Shown here: positions 25,375 to 35,672 of the stretch, in pieces
Layout of the letters: each line of letters starts with the position of its first letter
Numbering within the stretch: position 1 is the first letter of the stretch
Assembly (NCBI GenBank): GCA_011033025.1
Contig: WFMF01000571.1
Location: 36,702 to 100,701 of the forward strand
Direction of reading: 5' to 3'
DNA length: 64,000 nucleotides
Origin: Beroe forskalii
Lineage: Eukaryota; Ctenophora; Nuda; Beroida; Beroidae
The notes under the pieces: generated by a model
The model's input: the letters and a program-made list of their open reading frames with translations, nothing else
The model's database searches: none
Told to the model about the DNA's origin: nothing
Position numbers and translations under genes: made by a program

Positions 25375-25538
25375 GCTGCTTGTAGGTCACAGAAGTTAAA
25401 TCACGGTGTGATGCGTTGCTTACAAATCATTGGAATGCTAGTTTGTACAAGTTACAGAGTTGTAAATGTTAAGTTAATAAGTAACCAAATCATCAACGTT
25501 ATTTGCAGCCTTATTAATACTTCAATAATGTTGAATAA

Positions 25539-26026
25539 TACCTTAGGAGGTCTATTTATATGGGTCGAAATTGCGGTGTTTGAAATTTTGGTAGGTTGAA
25601 AATATGGGGATTTTTTTCAAAAATCCCCAAATTCCACCCACCAAATAAAATTGGGTGATTTTTCTAACTTTTGCTGACAAATGAAAGATTTTTGCGGAAA
25701 ACTATGGAAAAATAAATTAATTCTAATATTACAAATCGAATTCTTGATCGTCTTCCTGAGCCTCTGCTTCATTAATTACTGTTCTAAATTTTTGAATTTT
25801 TGTTTTAACCATTTGACTTTGACTAAATTATCTGTAACTATCTGAAAACTCATCTCTGAAACGAAATTGTACTGTTTAGTACAGATAGTGCAAGAAATTT
25901 CGAAAGCGGGTTGAATTAAATCGGGGAGTAAAATTGTGGCGGGCAAAATTTTGGTAGGTTGAAAATATGGGGATTTTTTCGAAAAATCCCCAAATTACAA
26001 CCTTTATTAATAGACCTCCTAAGGTA
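25539..26026. mobile_element. TA-flanked MITE, 488 bp, perfect 18-bp inverted ends
   Basis: TACCTTAGGAGGTCTATT and its exact reverse complement. TA at both outer edges suits a Tc1/mariner-type target site. Subterminal copies of TTTTGGTAGGTTGAAAATAT and the GGGGATTTTT/AAAAATCCCC hairpin occur at both ends. No transposase is encoded. Confidence 0.8.
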
Positions 26027-26644
26027 CTGCAAAATTGACGAATTTGAAGCTTTCGATACTAATTTTTCACTATAATTACTATTATTCGTACGAATTTTCA
26101 ATATCATTGACTGTATTCCATTTTGCAAACACCCTTGCAGTGTAGTTTTAAAGCAGGCAGGCGTACTTGTTTATTGAAAAACTTGTCGCCATTGACATCA
26201 CAACGCCTAAAGCAGCTTCCCACCTATATGCATGATAGATAGATATAATATTACACGCATAATTATGTAAATTCTTCAAGCAAGCCATGAGTCCCCACCG
26301 GTAAATTCTGCTCTGTATTATGTAAATTTTAACGATGCATTTACTGAATGGAGTGATTCATAAAAGGAGCTTTAAAATAGTATCATATTTTTACTATACA
26401 TGGTCATCACCATTCACTATAGCAGTGTTCATCGTGATTGTTTCACAGATAAAGTTAATTTCCAGAAAATTACTTTTTGATATCATGCATACAGTCCATG
26501 AATCTATGTAATTGTAAAGAAAACGAGAAAACTGATAATTTATATCACAATCTTATGCTAACATATGGAAAATTATTCATTCAAGAGATGATAAAAAAGT
26601 TGAAATCACAGTGAGTTGACCAAACAACTTATCATACTACATAC

Positions 26645-26842
26645 CGATACGATTTTAGAAGTGAATTTCTTTGAACAGTCAGGGCTGAGAGCTATATCCG
26701 GTGGGACTACCACAGGTCTCATAATGTTATCCTGAGACTGAGCTGCCTTCACTTGGTTAGTCCGGAGAATGTCCTTGATGAGCCTGGAGCTATCTGCAGT
26801 GGGAAACCTGGCACGAGGTGTCCCATTGGAACTGAGATAGGC
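26645..26842 (-). CDS. Coding exon of an unidentified gene (exon 2)
   Basis: 198 nt, phase 0 to phase 0, 66 residues without a stop. Acceptor TTCCCAG and donor GTATGT are good. It includes DSSRLIKDILRTNQVKAAQ and MRPVVVPPDIALSPDCSKKF. It looks cytosolic, polar and basic. The following intron (2.8 kb) holds a TA-flanked MITE and a foldback. Not recognised. Confidence 0.65.
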
Positions 26843-27087
26843 CTGGGAAGGGAAAGATGGGTTATTGACTTCTCTGATATTACAATAATTATTTTAATAC
26901 TGAAGGGATCCCAGAGTGAAATAGCAGACATTGAGAACATGAAAATAGAAAACACGGCTATATACATTTACACCCAGCATCATTATTATATTGAAATAAC
27001 AAATTACAATACATTATAATGGAATAAATCAGCAAGTTTATTAATGACTGTCATCCTGCTGCCTAATTCATCACAGTTGGCACTTAC

Positions 27088-27265
27088 TCTAGGAGGTCTA
27101 CACATCGGTTTACGAAAAGTCACATCTTCAAATAGCGAAACTTCTGCTAACTGATGGAAACAAATAACATGATTTTTTGCAAATGGAAAACTTTGTATTA
27201 CAGAGCAGGCAGCTTCAGCAGATGGATGGTACTTGAATGTATCACAGTTTGAGAATTGAGGAGAC
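27088..27265 (-). CDS. Coding exon of an unidentified gene (exon 1 of those seen)
   Basis: Open on the minus strand with a strong donor (CCTAGA|GTAAGT). It encodes a stretch around SVIQSFPFAKNHVICFHQLA and EVSLFEDVTFRKPMCRPPR. The 5' edge is not defined. It ends in phase 0 and fits the exon at 26842-26645. I do not recognise the family. Confidence 0.5.
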
Positions 27266-27269
27266 AATC

Positions 27270-29520
27270 CTCATTCTAATTTAAAGACTAGCAGGAAAAT
27301 GGTGCAAAGTCTTGAACTCAGGCAAGATGATTTATCAATGGATAAACAAAGATTTTAGATACAGATCTGATTTTAATGATATTATATGAATTTTGGTATG
27401 AACTACAAAGACAAGCAACATTTAGAGTTTAGACAGAGCAAACAATTGGAAAGGGGAAATTGTAGAATTTAGAATTTGACATTTGACATTACACATGGTA
27501 TTTAGGGAAAAGATTAGGACATATATGTCTTATCTATGCTTAAAAGTCAAAAGACTTGTCCTTTTTATTTTCCATTGGTGAGAAATGGTATGTCAATGAC
27601 TGGTATGTCAATGGTATGTCAAGAAGAAATATAGGGCATAATAATCACTCAAAGATCATAGCAAGAGACAGAAAGATAAAGTATAGCATATACAGTAGAT
27701 TTAAAATTATAATATTAATAAGGTTAAAATTGGATCATTCAATAGCCAAGCTTCAGATACAAGTTATCTGTTGAATTTAAATTAAAGCTAATTTATCTCG
27801 AAAATTTGAATGTATTATTCTTTATACTAACATTCAAATTGGTATACTTTATAAAAAGAAATCTTCAATAGGTATTATGAACATAATTATTATATTGTAT
27901 ACTAACATCATTCAATGATTTATGCTTAAAAATCTTCTGGAGTTCTTCAACAGCTGCACCACCATTCATGGGTTGGGTTAGTTTATACCTCAAATTGAAA
28001 ATTGAATTGTTAACAAAATGATCAGAAGGGCAAAACATATATTGGAGGGAAAATTTACAGGATGGTCCAAAATTTAACTGTATCAATGATTGAAATATGG
28101 AATAAGAAACAATGTGATTGATTTTTTGTTTTCAATAAGTCAAGCATTGGGTTGAACAATATTAGGAAGAGGTCATGGTCCATGATTATGTCAATGCATC
28201 AGTTAATATAACTCCACTGGACATAGATATTCAAGTCAATAAGCCAAATTAAATATCCCTATCAAAGTTTGAAGTCCCAAACAATTTTGAAGTTATCACC
28301 TTAAATGCCATATTGTGCAATTAATTAATTAATTACTTCTAAATATACATACAATGTGTTACTTTGAATAAATTAGTGAAATAAAATACGTTAAAACCTA
28401 AAAACTAGCAACACATGCCCTCTAATTGTAAATGAGATAAGAAAACAGGGCCATATTGTGCAGGTGTCTACACCTACTCAAGATAAGTGTACTAGTGCAG
28501 TGTATTATGCAGTGCAAAATCCATTCTTGTCAAAATAGTGCACCACACTTGAAAAGGTTGAGGCACCATGGTAAGGGGTGTATTACACCTTGGTCAATTG
28601 ACTGAAATTGGTCCATTAATCAAATTCCTGTCATAGACTGATGTGTTTCACAGAGCATCTTTCATCTAGCAAGATCTATCCATATTCAATAATATCAACA
28701 CATCAGTCATTTTAAGTAGTTGACCCATGGATCAGTTGACCAATTGTTGGCAACGTGGAAACAAGGAACATAAGCACATTCTTAATGCCTATAAAAATTA
28801 GTTAATAGACTTCATCCTTCGTTTCCACGCCTTATATCCAAGGTGTCCAAAATAAATAAATACTCACAACTTTTGTATCACTTATATAACAAATTGGTTG
28901 TTTCACTTGTTAATAACAAACCTTCGCAAGGTATTCACAATCTTAAGTCAAGATCCATTGAATAGAATAAATACCTACCTACCTACATGATTAATAAGAA
29001 TAGTTTTAAGGTTTTTGAATTTATGGATGCAACAGCCAATTCAGTAAGGTGAAGGCATGCATCTAGCCAAAAATAACAAGAACAAATCACAGTTTTTGAT
29101 ATTCTTCATGTCTCAATAATTAATATTTGTGCTTAATTTATTCTATTCTCATTCTTTATGTTTGAAGCTTATGCATTATGATCATTGATGCTTTGAAACA
29201 CAGTTCTCAAAAATGATATCTAACCCACACACTAATAGACTGACAGTTTCGAAAGTTAATATTTTCCCTTCAGGATCACCACATAGTGTAACACAACATT
29301 TTCAAATTTGATTGTGATTAATTGTGTTCTGATGAGTTAAACTCCCTCAACAATAGACACTTAAATAACAATTTCATGTTCTGGTTACCATTTAATTTCA
29401 TTGAGGACATTATATTCCCAACAGAGTATAATCTATAATACTCAAGACTGATCACTGATGAGTTTTATGGAATTTACTCAAAACAGCACTTTTTTCACTT
29501 TTTGAAATTGTAGTTGGATT
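27270..29520. other. No gene found; AT-rich with a weak inverted repeat
   Basis: Only short frames. At 28585-28846, ACACCTTGG and CCAAGGTGT bracket sequences that are roughly inverted, possibly an old MITE. Confidence 0.4.
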
Positions 29521-29524
29521 TTAC

Positions 29525-30265
29525 CCTACCCTCCGCCGCGCGCCATTTTTTTTAAAACAACCCTCCAAATTTCCGAGTGTTGCACGCTAGGGATGGGTGA
29601 AATCCATCTATTTATATTGTTAATGTCATACTTCCTAAGCTCGCATAGGTGTGTGTACGCGCCGCGCGACGATAACTGGGATTTCCCCTAACCAGAGGCA
29701 TCGCGCCGCGCACTCCGTGCGCGCATAACCAGGGTCCTGGTTAGGGCAAGGTGTGCGTACGCCGTGCTTTAGCTCCCCTACGGGGAACTGCGCCTTGCAA
29801 CGCGAACAAGGATATACGTGTTTAACTACCGATTAAACTAATCGTATAGAAGAAAAATACGCAAGAAAACAGGGGAGCATATTATGCGGCAAATTGCTGG
29901 CATTACTCGAGCAAATGCTATCGTGCGCGGCGTATTAAGACGCGCATAGTAATGCAAAAAGCACAACGCGCGCCTTAAAACGCCGCGCAGGAGTTGCTAA
30001 AATGCGCCAAATTATTTATTTTCATGTTTTTAGAGTAAATTTAGAAACTTGAGTCGCGACGTAGCACGACACGAAGGTATCGTATACTTCTTTTACTTTT
30101 AGCACGCTTGAGTACTTCTCAAGTGCGTGATGGCAATTGCGCGCAAATGTACTTTACGCAAAACGTGGAAAAATACAATGAACTTTCTACCTTTTGCATA
30201 AAGTACATTTGCGCGCTCACGCACTTGCAAAGTACCCATGCGCGTCTTTATACGCCGCGCCTCAT
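29525..30265. repeat. CpG-rich inverted repeats
   Basis: Dense GCCGCGC motifs in an AT-rich genome. CCCTAACCAG/CTGGTTAGGG arms lie near 29685-29745. A large imperfect palindrome runs from about 30122 to 30232 (GCGCGCAAATGTACTTTACG against CATAAAGTACATTTGCGCGC). Probably nested MITEs. Confidence 0.55.
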
Positions 30266-30310
30266 ATGGTAATATTTAAATTAGTTTTGATTGAAGAAAT
30301 AAAACCAATA

Positions 30311-30428
30311 CGGTGGCGTCCAATTCCTACGTGAGCGGCTTTTCCATGTACACGGATCACTACATGTCATTACCAGCCAGCGAGCCGCGCACGGAAAAGC
30401 ACCGCATATAGGAGTTCAACACACCCCT
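30311..30428. mobile_element. GCGGC-MITE copy 1
   Basis: About 118 bp. The ends GGTGGCGTCCAATTCCTACG and ATAGGAGTTCAACACACCCC are imperfect inverted repeats; inner AGCGGCTTTTCCATG and GAGCCGCGCACGGAAAAG pair as well. Related copies lie in snoRNA host introns at 55400 and 56803. Confidence 0.65.
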
Positions 30429-31199
30429 GTAAAACTCGTCAAAAGAAGTGTTCGTAGCTTAGTCGCCCGATCAAAATCTTGAACGTAACGCAAGTGTGCA
30501 GGTTACTCGATTGACAGAGGGCTCCACGAAACGCTCAACTGTGAGTCTTCATCGAACCCTCTGGAAAGAAATAATTCATAGTTTTTGATCATACAACATA
30601 GCCAGCAAAAACTTATTGCACCGAGTTCAACACGTATCAATCTCCTCACATTTAACTTTGAATTACAAAAACAAAACAAGGGATGAATTTGGTTCGCAAT
30701 ATCGAAATCTTAAATTAGAATTGAACTGATATTTACAGATATACAATGAATTATCATACAAAAGAAAAATTTGAATACAACAGGATTTACAATTACAATT
30801 GAATAATCGAAATTAGGTTTTAAGTTTACCGGCTTACCGCAGATAGCTGATTCAAAAGAATCAGAATCTGAGGAACGCGAACAAAATATCATGCACGTGA
30901 CTGAAGTCGAATGTTCATGCGCAAAAAGGTTGAGGAATTTCAGAGTCGTAAATTTACGAGCGATCGAAAAAATGGGCCAAAAAGCCGCAATTTGGTTCAA
31001 CTAACTCAGTTTGTGATTTATAATCACTCCATAGCCTAGTCACTATCTACTGACTATCATAGCTAATGTAAACAAGGATAATACCATAGTTTATATGAAG
31101 CAAGGTCGGAACACTGAGGGTCACCAGACACCAACCTTATCCTTGAATGTTTCTCTAGAATGTCTCTAATCCTCCTCCACAAATGTCTCTTTTCCTCCT

Positions 31200-31642
31200 C
31201 TATTCCTCTTTGATGTTGTAAGCCTTGCTTTCCTCCCAGCAGAGTCTGTGGTACTCCTTCTTACACCAGTGGATGGTACCGAATGTGAAGATAAAGGTAG
31301 GTCCCCAGAGAACGGTCCAGTTCTTAGCACGACGGAAATAGTTCTTCACTTGGTACTCCCAACCTGCGAAAAGAGAATAATTCAAATTTCAATCCAGATT
31401 TCAGCTGAGTATTGATTAAAAACCAGAGACAAAAGACGCCTGAAAGAATCGTTTACATATTGCTTAATCAGCCAGTGGGAGGGAGAGGTTTTTCAAACGA
31501 TAATTACGGACATTTTCAAACGAAAACTCAGTTATTTTTACATTTACAATAGCTTACCTGCGAAAGGTCGCAGCTCAGAAGGGGAGAGGGCATACTGCAC
31601 TTGATGCCGGACAAACTGGGATTTACCCGGCAGGTAACCCAT
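31200..31642 (-). CDS. UQCRQ: Cytochrome b-c1 complex subunit 8 (UQCRQ / QCR8)
   Basis: Small subunit of mitochondrial respiratory complex III in the inner membrane, next to cytochrome b. Two exons, 31642-31558 and 31363-31200, join in phase 1 to give 82 residues, the same length as the human protein. Near the N-terminus FVRHQVQYALSPSE matches the family's conserved RHxxxYxLSPxE stretch; a basic segment (YFRRAKN) precedes one hydrophobic helix (WTVLWGPTFIFTFGTIHW), and the tail is polar. The ATG follows a splice acceptor by one base, so the mRNA needs a leader from elsewhere. It is the last gene of a leftward cluster, 237 bp downstream of RPL10A. Identification is by recalled family pattern, length and topology. 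Confidence 0.88.
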
Positions 31643-31643
31643 C

Positions 31644-31675
31644 CTATATTGAGGAGAGAGGGGTTAAAATTGTGA
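31644..31675 (-). promoter_or_regulatory. Splice acceptor just before UQCRQ ATG (possible trans-splice site)
   Basis: Read on the minus strand: a branch-like TTTTAACC, then CCCTCTCTCCTCAATATAG and, after one base, the ATG. No 5' exon is evident in the 237 bp to RPL10A. It could accept a spliced leader or a 5'UTR exon. Confidence 0.6.
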
Positions 31676-31878
31676 CATTTTGGGAAATTATAGAGAAAGG
31701 AATGGGGATTGATTGATAGTGAATGCAAGGGTCATATTCAGATACATTGTTCCAGAAATAATGAATTTGATATGAAACTGTGGGCGACAAAATGTTATCT
31801 GAGTATTTGGACATGCTCAAAATAAGGTAGCAATGAAACAAGCATCTGGATAGAATAAAAACATATCACGAATTCAAA

Positions 31879-33734
31879 TTAGTAGATCCTGAAAGGTTTT
31901 CCCATGGTCGACTTGATGTTGAGCGACCTGACATTCTGCCAGTTCTTCTTCAACAGAGACACCAGGAAGTTAACTGCCAGCATTATGTTAGCCAGGAGCT
32001 CATCTTCTGCCATGCTGACATTACCCACAGCTACTGACAGACACAGGACTTTCTTCATCTGGAACTTGATGGTTCTCTGGACAGTCTCTGCTTTGTCTTT
32101 CATGGATTCTTGGTGGGAGAGGGAGGTGGGGAACTTACCAGCCTTGTTCAGACCGGGACCTGTGGAGAGCAGGTTGAAAGAGACGAATTACTGAATTTCT
32201 GATTGGGGGAGGGGGATGTGGGGACTGGGGCTCAACCCCAAAAATTGTCTTTTGTAGCAAGGCATGTAAAGGATGCCCAACAGGTGAACATGCCCGAATA
32301 TTATACCTTGCTAACACCACTAAATCTGAGAAAGGAAGGTTTGACCCTATCCTAACTCAGACTGAGGGGTGTTGTTCTGTGATATTGCACAGTGTCTGGC
32401 CAGGGCAACTAATACCACTACCCTGGAATTGGCTATGCTTTGATTAAAGAAACTTGTAAGAAGAAAGCACTTTCTCAAGGTTTCTGGAGTCTTCAGACAT
32501 TATTCGAACCCCTATCATTACCTATGATAGATGGGGTTTCCTTACTTACCGAGAATTCTGGGGATCTGTTTGATGAGACCATCTGAGGCAATGAAAGCAT
32601 CGTATCCCTTAGCCAGCTTCTTCACCAACTTCTTGTTCTTGTTCAGCTTCTTCAGATCCTCCACGCTCTGAGTTAAAAGAAAGACTAAAAAGGGCCATTT
32701 ATTGGAGTATGCTCAAGCTAAAACTAAAAACAAATTAACAAATTTTGTAGCTTTTCCTGACTTGTTTGAGTGTGTATGAAGGTTTTATAACAGCTAGCTA
32801 CTCTGTTTGAACTAGCTGCCGATTAATTCTCCACTTTGCTCTGACTCCTCTTGTTACCGAACCCAACACACAGCCAGGATGGTCTTTGAACGGAGTCTTA
32901 AATCATTTCAGTTGGAATGAAAGGAGAACACATGATCAATCATGGCTCGTCTCAACGCTCTTGGTGTCCAGTCCCAGAGATTTAGCCTCATCCAAATGCT
33001 TCTCGTCACCAATGATGCAAATCTTGTAGTTTTTCTGAAAACAGGAATAGGAATGGTTGTCACGAAATCGGAGCAAATAAGAAGAAGAATCTTCAAATTG
33101 TAGATCTTGGTGGGTAATCAAAATAATTGTATCCCTAGATTTTAGGACATAGCTAGACAGCTACATCCAGGTAAGATAGAGATTTGATCTAGCTGCTGTA
33201 ACTTGTCGTCCTACCCATAAATAGATAGGAAACAATGGGAGCAGCAAAACACTAACAAATATCGAACAAACATTTTACAATGAATTTAAGCTAATCAAAT
33301 CAAACTATCACACAAAAAACAAGTCTAATCATAAAAACAGACAAAACAAATTTTGACGTAATCACAGTCGTTTAAATGAACTCTCACACACCTTGGGAAC
33401 GTGTCTGAGCTTGACGGTTCCTGAGAAACGCTTGTCTCTGGCGGGATCGTAGTTCTTCAGGGCGATCTGTAGCTCCACTGTCTCAAGGAACTTCCTGGGA
33501 AAACACGAGATTAGAGGGGGTTGGGAAGGCAGGATAGACAATTTGGGCATGCAAAAGTATGACTCAAGTTAGAAAAAATATTCCAAGTATGAAGCCGAAA
33601 CACAAGAATAGGGGCACTGAACTATCACCAAATCTTCCCACACACCTCCTTTATACCCACCTCTTCTTCTCCTCTGAGTTGGTCTTCAGTTCGTGGATGT
33701 ACTCCATCAGCGTATCCTTGTGGATCTTGGACAT
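31879..33734 (-). CDS. RPL10A: 60S ribosomal protein L10a (uL1)
   Basis: Component of the L1 stalk of the large ribosomal subunit. Five exons: 33734-33661, 33494-33392, 33034-32957, 32667-32550 and 32159-31879. They join in frame to 217 residues, equal to the human protein. Diagnostic stretches are [80 protein letters not shown] and [16 protein letters not shown], ending GKPFRIY. The exon 3/4 junction is the least certain: the donor is GTTGAG and AGCGT occurs on both sides, so a serine may be present once or twice. The second gene from the end of the cluster, 560 bp after RPL24. The ATG sits 2 or 8 bases after an AG acceptor. No snoRNA is seen in its introns. Confidence 0.95.
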
Positions 33735-33736
33735 GG

Positions 33737-33765
33737 CTGCAGCTATCAGGGGACAAGACCGCGAT
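33737..33765 (-). promoter_or_regulatory. Splice acceptor just before RPL10A ATG
   Basis: Minus strand GGTCTTGTCCCCTGATAG followed by CTGCAG and CC-ATG. Either AG places the start codon within 2 to 8 bases of the exon edge. The polypyrimidine tract is moderate. Confidence 0.5.
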
Positions 33766-34293
33766 TTAAGATTATGTAATTCATCATTTAAATTAATTTA
33801 GTGAGAGACGAAAAATTGAAGATTTATTTAAATTCAGATTTGAATGACCTTCCAAACCGGACCCCACCGTACTATAAGAACTAAATGTATCTTACTTGCT
33901 CTGTCTCGAATAAATCGAAGACAAATGCCCAATTTAGTGTACGGTTTGGGCAAACCGGCCTGGCGGACAGGCTACCCATGGGGACGGCTTGGGTGGGCCG
34001 GCCAGATTGGCTACTCATTGGGGGCTGAGTGGGCCCAGACTACAAATTCTAACACGTTCTCTAATCTCTAACACCGGAAAGGACTCGAAAGGAGGGTATT
34101 TTACCTCTAATCTCTAACACTTGAAGGAGGGTCTGAGGGAAGAGAGGGATAAAATCTGTTTCAAATGATTGGGCGACTGATTTGTACAAGACAATTCAAA
34201 TCAATAAGCCATGAAAAGTACAGATATATGCGTTTAGAACTGAAGCAATGAAAGACGCGTAATGAATAAGTAAAAACCAAGCATCATTACATT

Positions 34294-35334
34294 TTACATC
34301 ATCACATTGGTCCTGGCAGGCCTGCTCTTGGTGTTGGCCTTGTTGATCTTCTTCTGGGCGGCCCTCACTGCTTTGGTGTCTGTCTTCTTCTTGTTCACCT
34401 GTTTAGCCTCCTTCTTAGCCTTCAGTTTCTCTTTCTGAGACCTGATCACCTGCTCTCGCTGGGCTTTACGGACCTGATGAGGGAAGAAGATTGTAAGATG
34501 AAAAAAGTGGTCAGCGAAAGAAATATGAGGTATGAAATGATGTTTTGGAATGGAGAGTTGATAAAGATTAGCCCCCTGCCCTTGTCCACAACCAGATAAA
34601 CCTTGCTAAACCTGTTCTAGAAAACGGAGGCTGTCACGACAATGGACTATCAAGACAGTACTATGGTTCTAGGGTGTTCTAGCCCGGTATTCTAGAGCAA
34701 ATACAGTCTAGCTGGCAAAACGCCAACTAGACCACATGACTGACATTCAATACCAGCACTCGTTAGAATATCAGGCTTCTCCAGAAATTTGACCATCCAA
34801 AACAAATAAAAAATGCAATGAAAGTAAATTTCATCAAAGTGATCAGTGATAGAAATTGGGAAAAGTGTTACCTCGGGTTTCTGATTCCTCTTCGCTAGAA
34901 TGTTCTCTAACGTGGCACCCTGGATACTCCTCTGGAACTTGGTTGTTTTCCTGGTCCTCTTCTTGGCAACGTCAGTCTCAGTTCCCTTCTTGTGCTTACG
35001 TCTGAGAGGGAAGGAGAGAGGTCAGTGAGGGAAAGCTTGGGGGGTTGAGCTGTATTAAAATCAAACAGCAAAAAACTGAACAAATTTGCAAAAATCTTTC
35101 AATTTTAGAAGTGAACTTTAATGATAACTTTATGGATAAAAGAACCTAAAAATCAAGTCACCTGTAAAGAACAGTCCAGGCGATTTTCCGGGGGTTCTTC
35201 TTCATGAGGTAGGCATTCCTGGACTTCTTGTTGATGAAGTTGTAGATCTTTCCGTCAACCCGGGCCAGTCTGATTCCACGGGAGGGGTAGATCTTGCTTC
35301 CCGAGAAGTTACACAAATCGAGTTTCAGAGACAT
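34294..35334 (-). CDS. RPL24: 60S ribosomal protein L24 (eL24)
   Basis: Large-subunit ribosomal protein. Exons 35334-35162, 35001-34872 and 34473-34294 give 160 residues (human 157). The N-terminal zinc-ribbon-derived fold is recognisable: [20 protein letters not shown], then [22 protein letters not shown] and [13 protein letters not shown], followed by [20 protein letters not shown] and a long lysine/alanine-rich C-terminal helix. The second cysteine pair of archaeal L24e is missing, as is usual in animals. The start is the ATG that opens the conserved MSLKLDLC. It stands 339 bp downstream of CMTR2 and 560 bp upstream of RPL10A on the same strand. The ATG follows an AG acceptor by five bases. 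Confidence 0.96.
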
Positions 35335-35339
35335 GACAG

Positions 35340-35370
35340 CTCAAGGAGGGAGAGGGTTAGAACAGGCATG
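35340..35370 (-). promoter_or_regulatory. Splice acceptor just before RPL24 ATG
   Basis: Minus strand TTCTAACC (branch-like), then CCTCTCCCTCCTTGAG, then CTGTC-ATG. Same arrangement as at the other three genes of the cluster. Confidence 0.55.
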
Positions 35371-35562
35371 TAAGTAAAATGTAAATGGCACCATAAAAAT
35401 AAATTAAAATTCAACACAGTAACAATCTATCGATTTAATATCATCCGAGCATTCAATCAAACACAGTTAAGGAATTAATATGGAAATAAATTGATATATA
35501 ATTGGTCATAACTATGTTACAAAATTGTGTCAAATAATAATTTTAATTGATAATTCAATGAT

Positions 35563-35568
35563 TTTATT
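35563..35568 (-). terminator. AATAAA poly(A) signal of CMTR2
   Basis: A canonical AATAAA on the minus strand about 105 bases after the CMTR2 stop and 230 bases before the RPL24 acceptor. No equally clear signal was found after RPL24, RPL10A or UQCRQ. Confidence 0.5.
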
Positions 35569-35672
35569 GAAAAATTAACCAAAAACATAAAATTGAAAAA
35601 AAACAGCTAACAATCTTCACAAAAAACAATTATTCTATTTAAACAATTCGATTGAATAATAACATGTAAGTT

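Noticed and set aside
30834..31000. Minus-strand exon candidate around MIFCSRSSDSDSFESAIC with a GTAAGC donor
   Set aside because: No acceptor or clear start and no partner exon in phase; kept out for lack of support.
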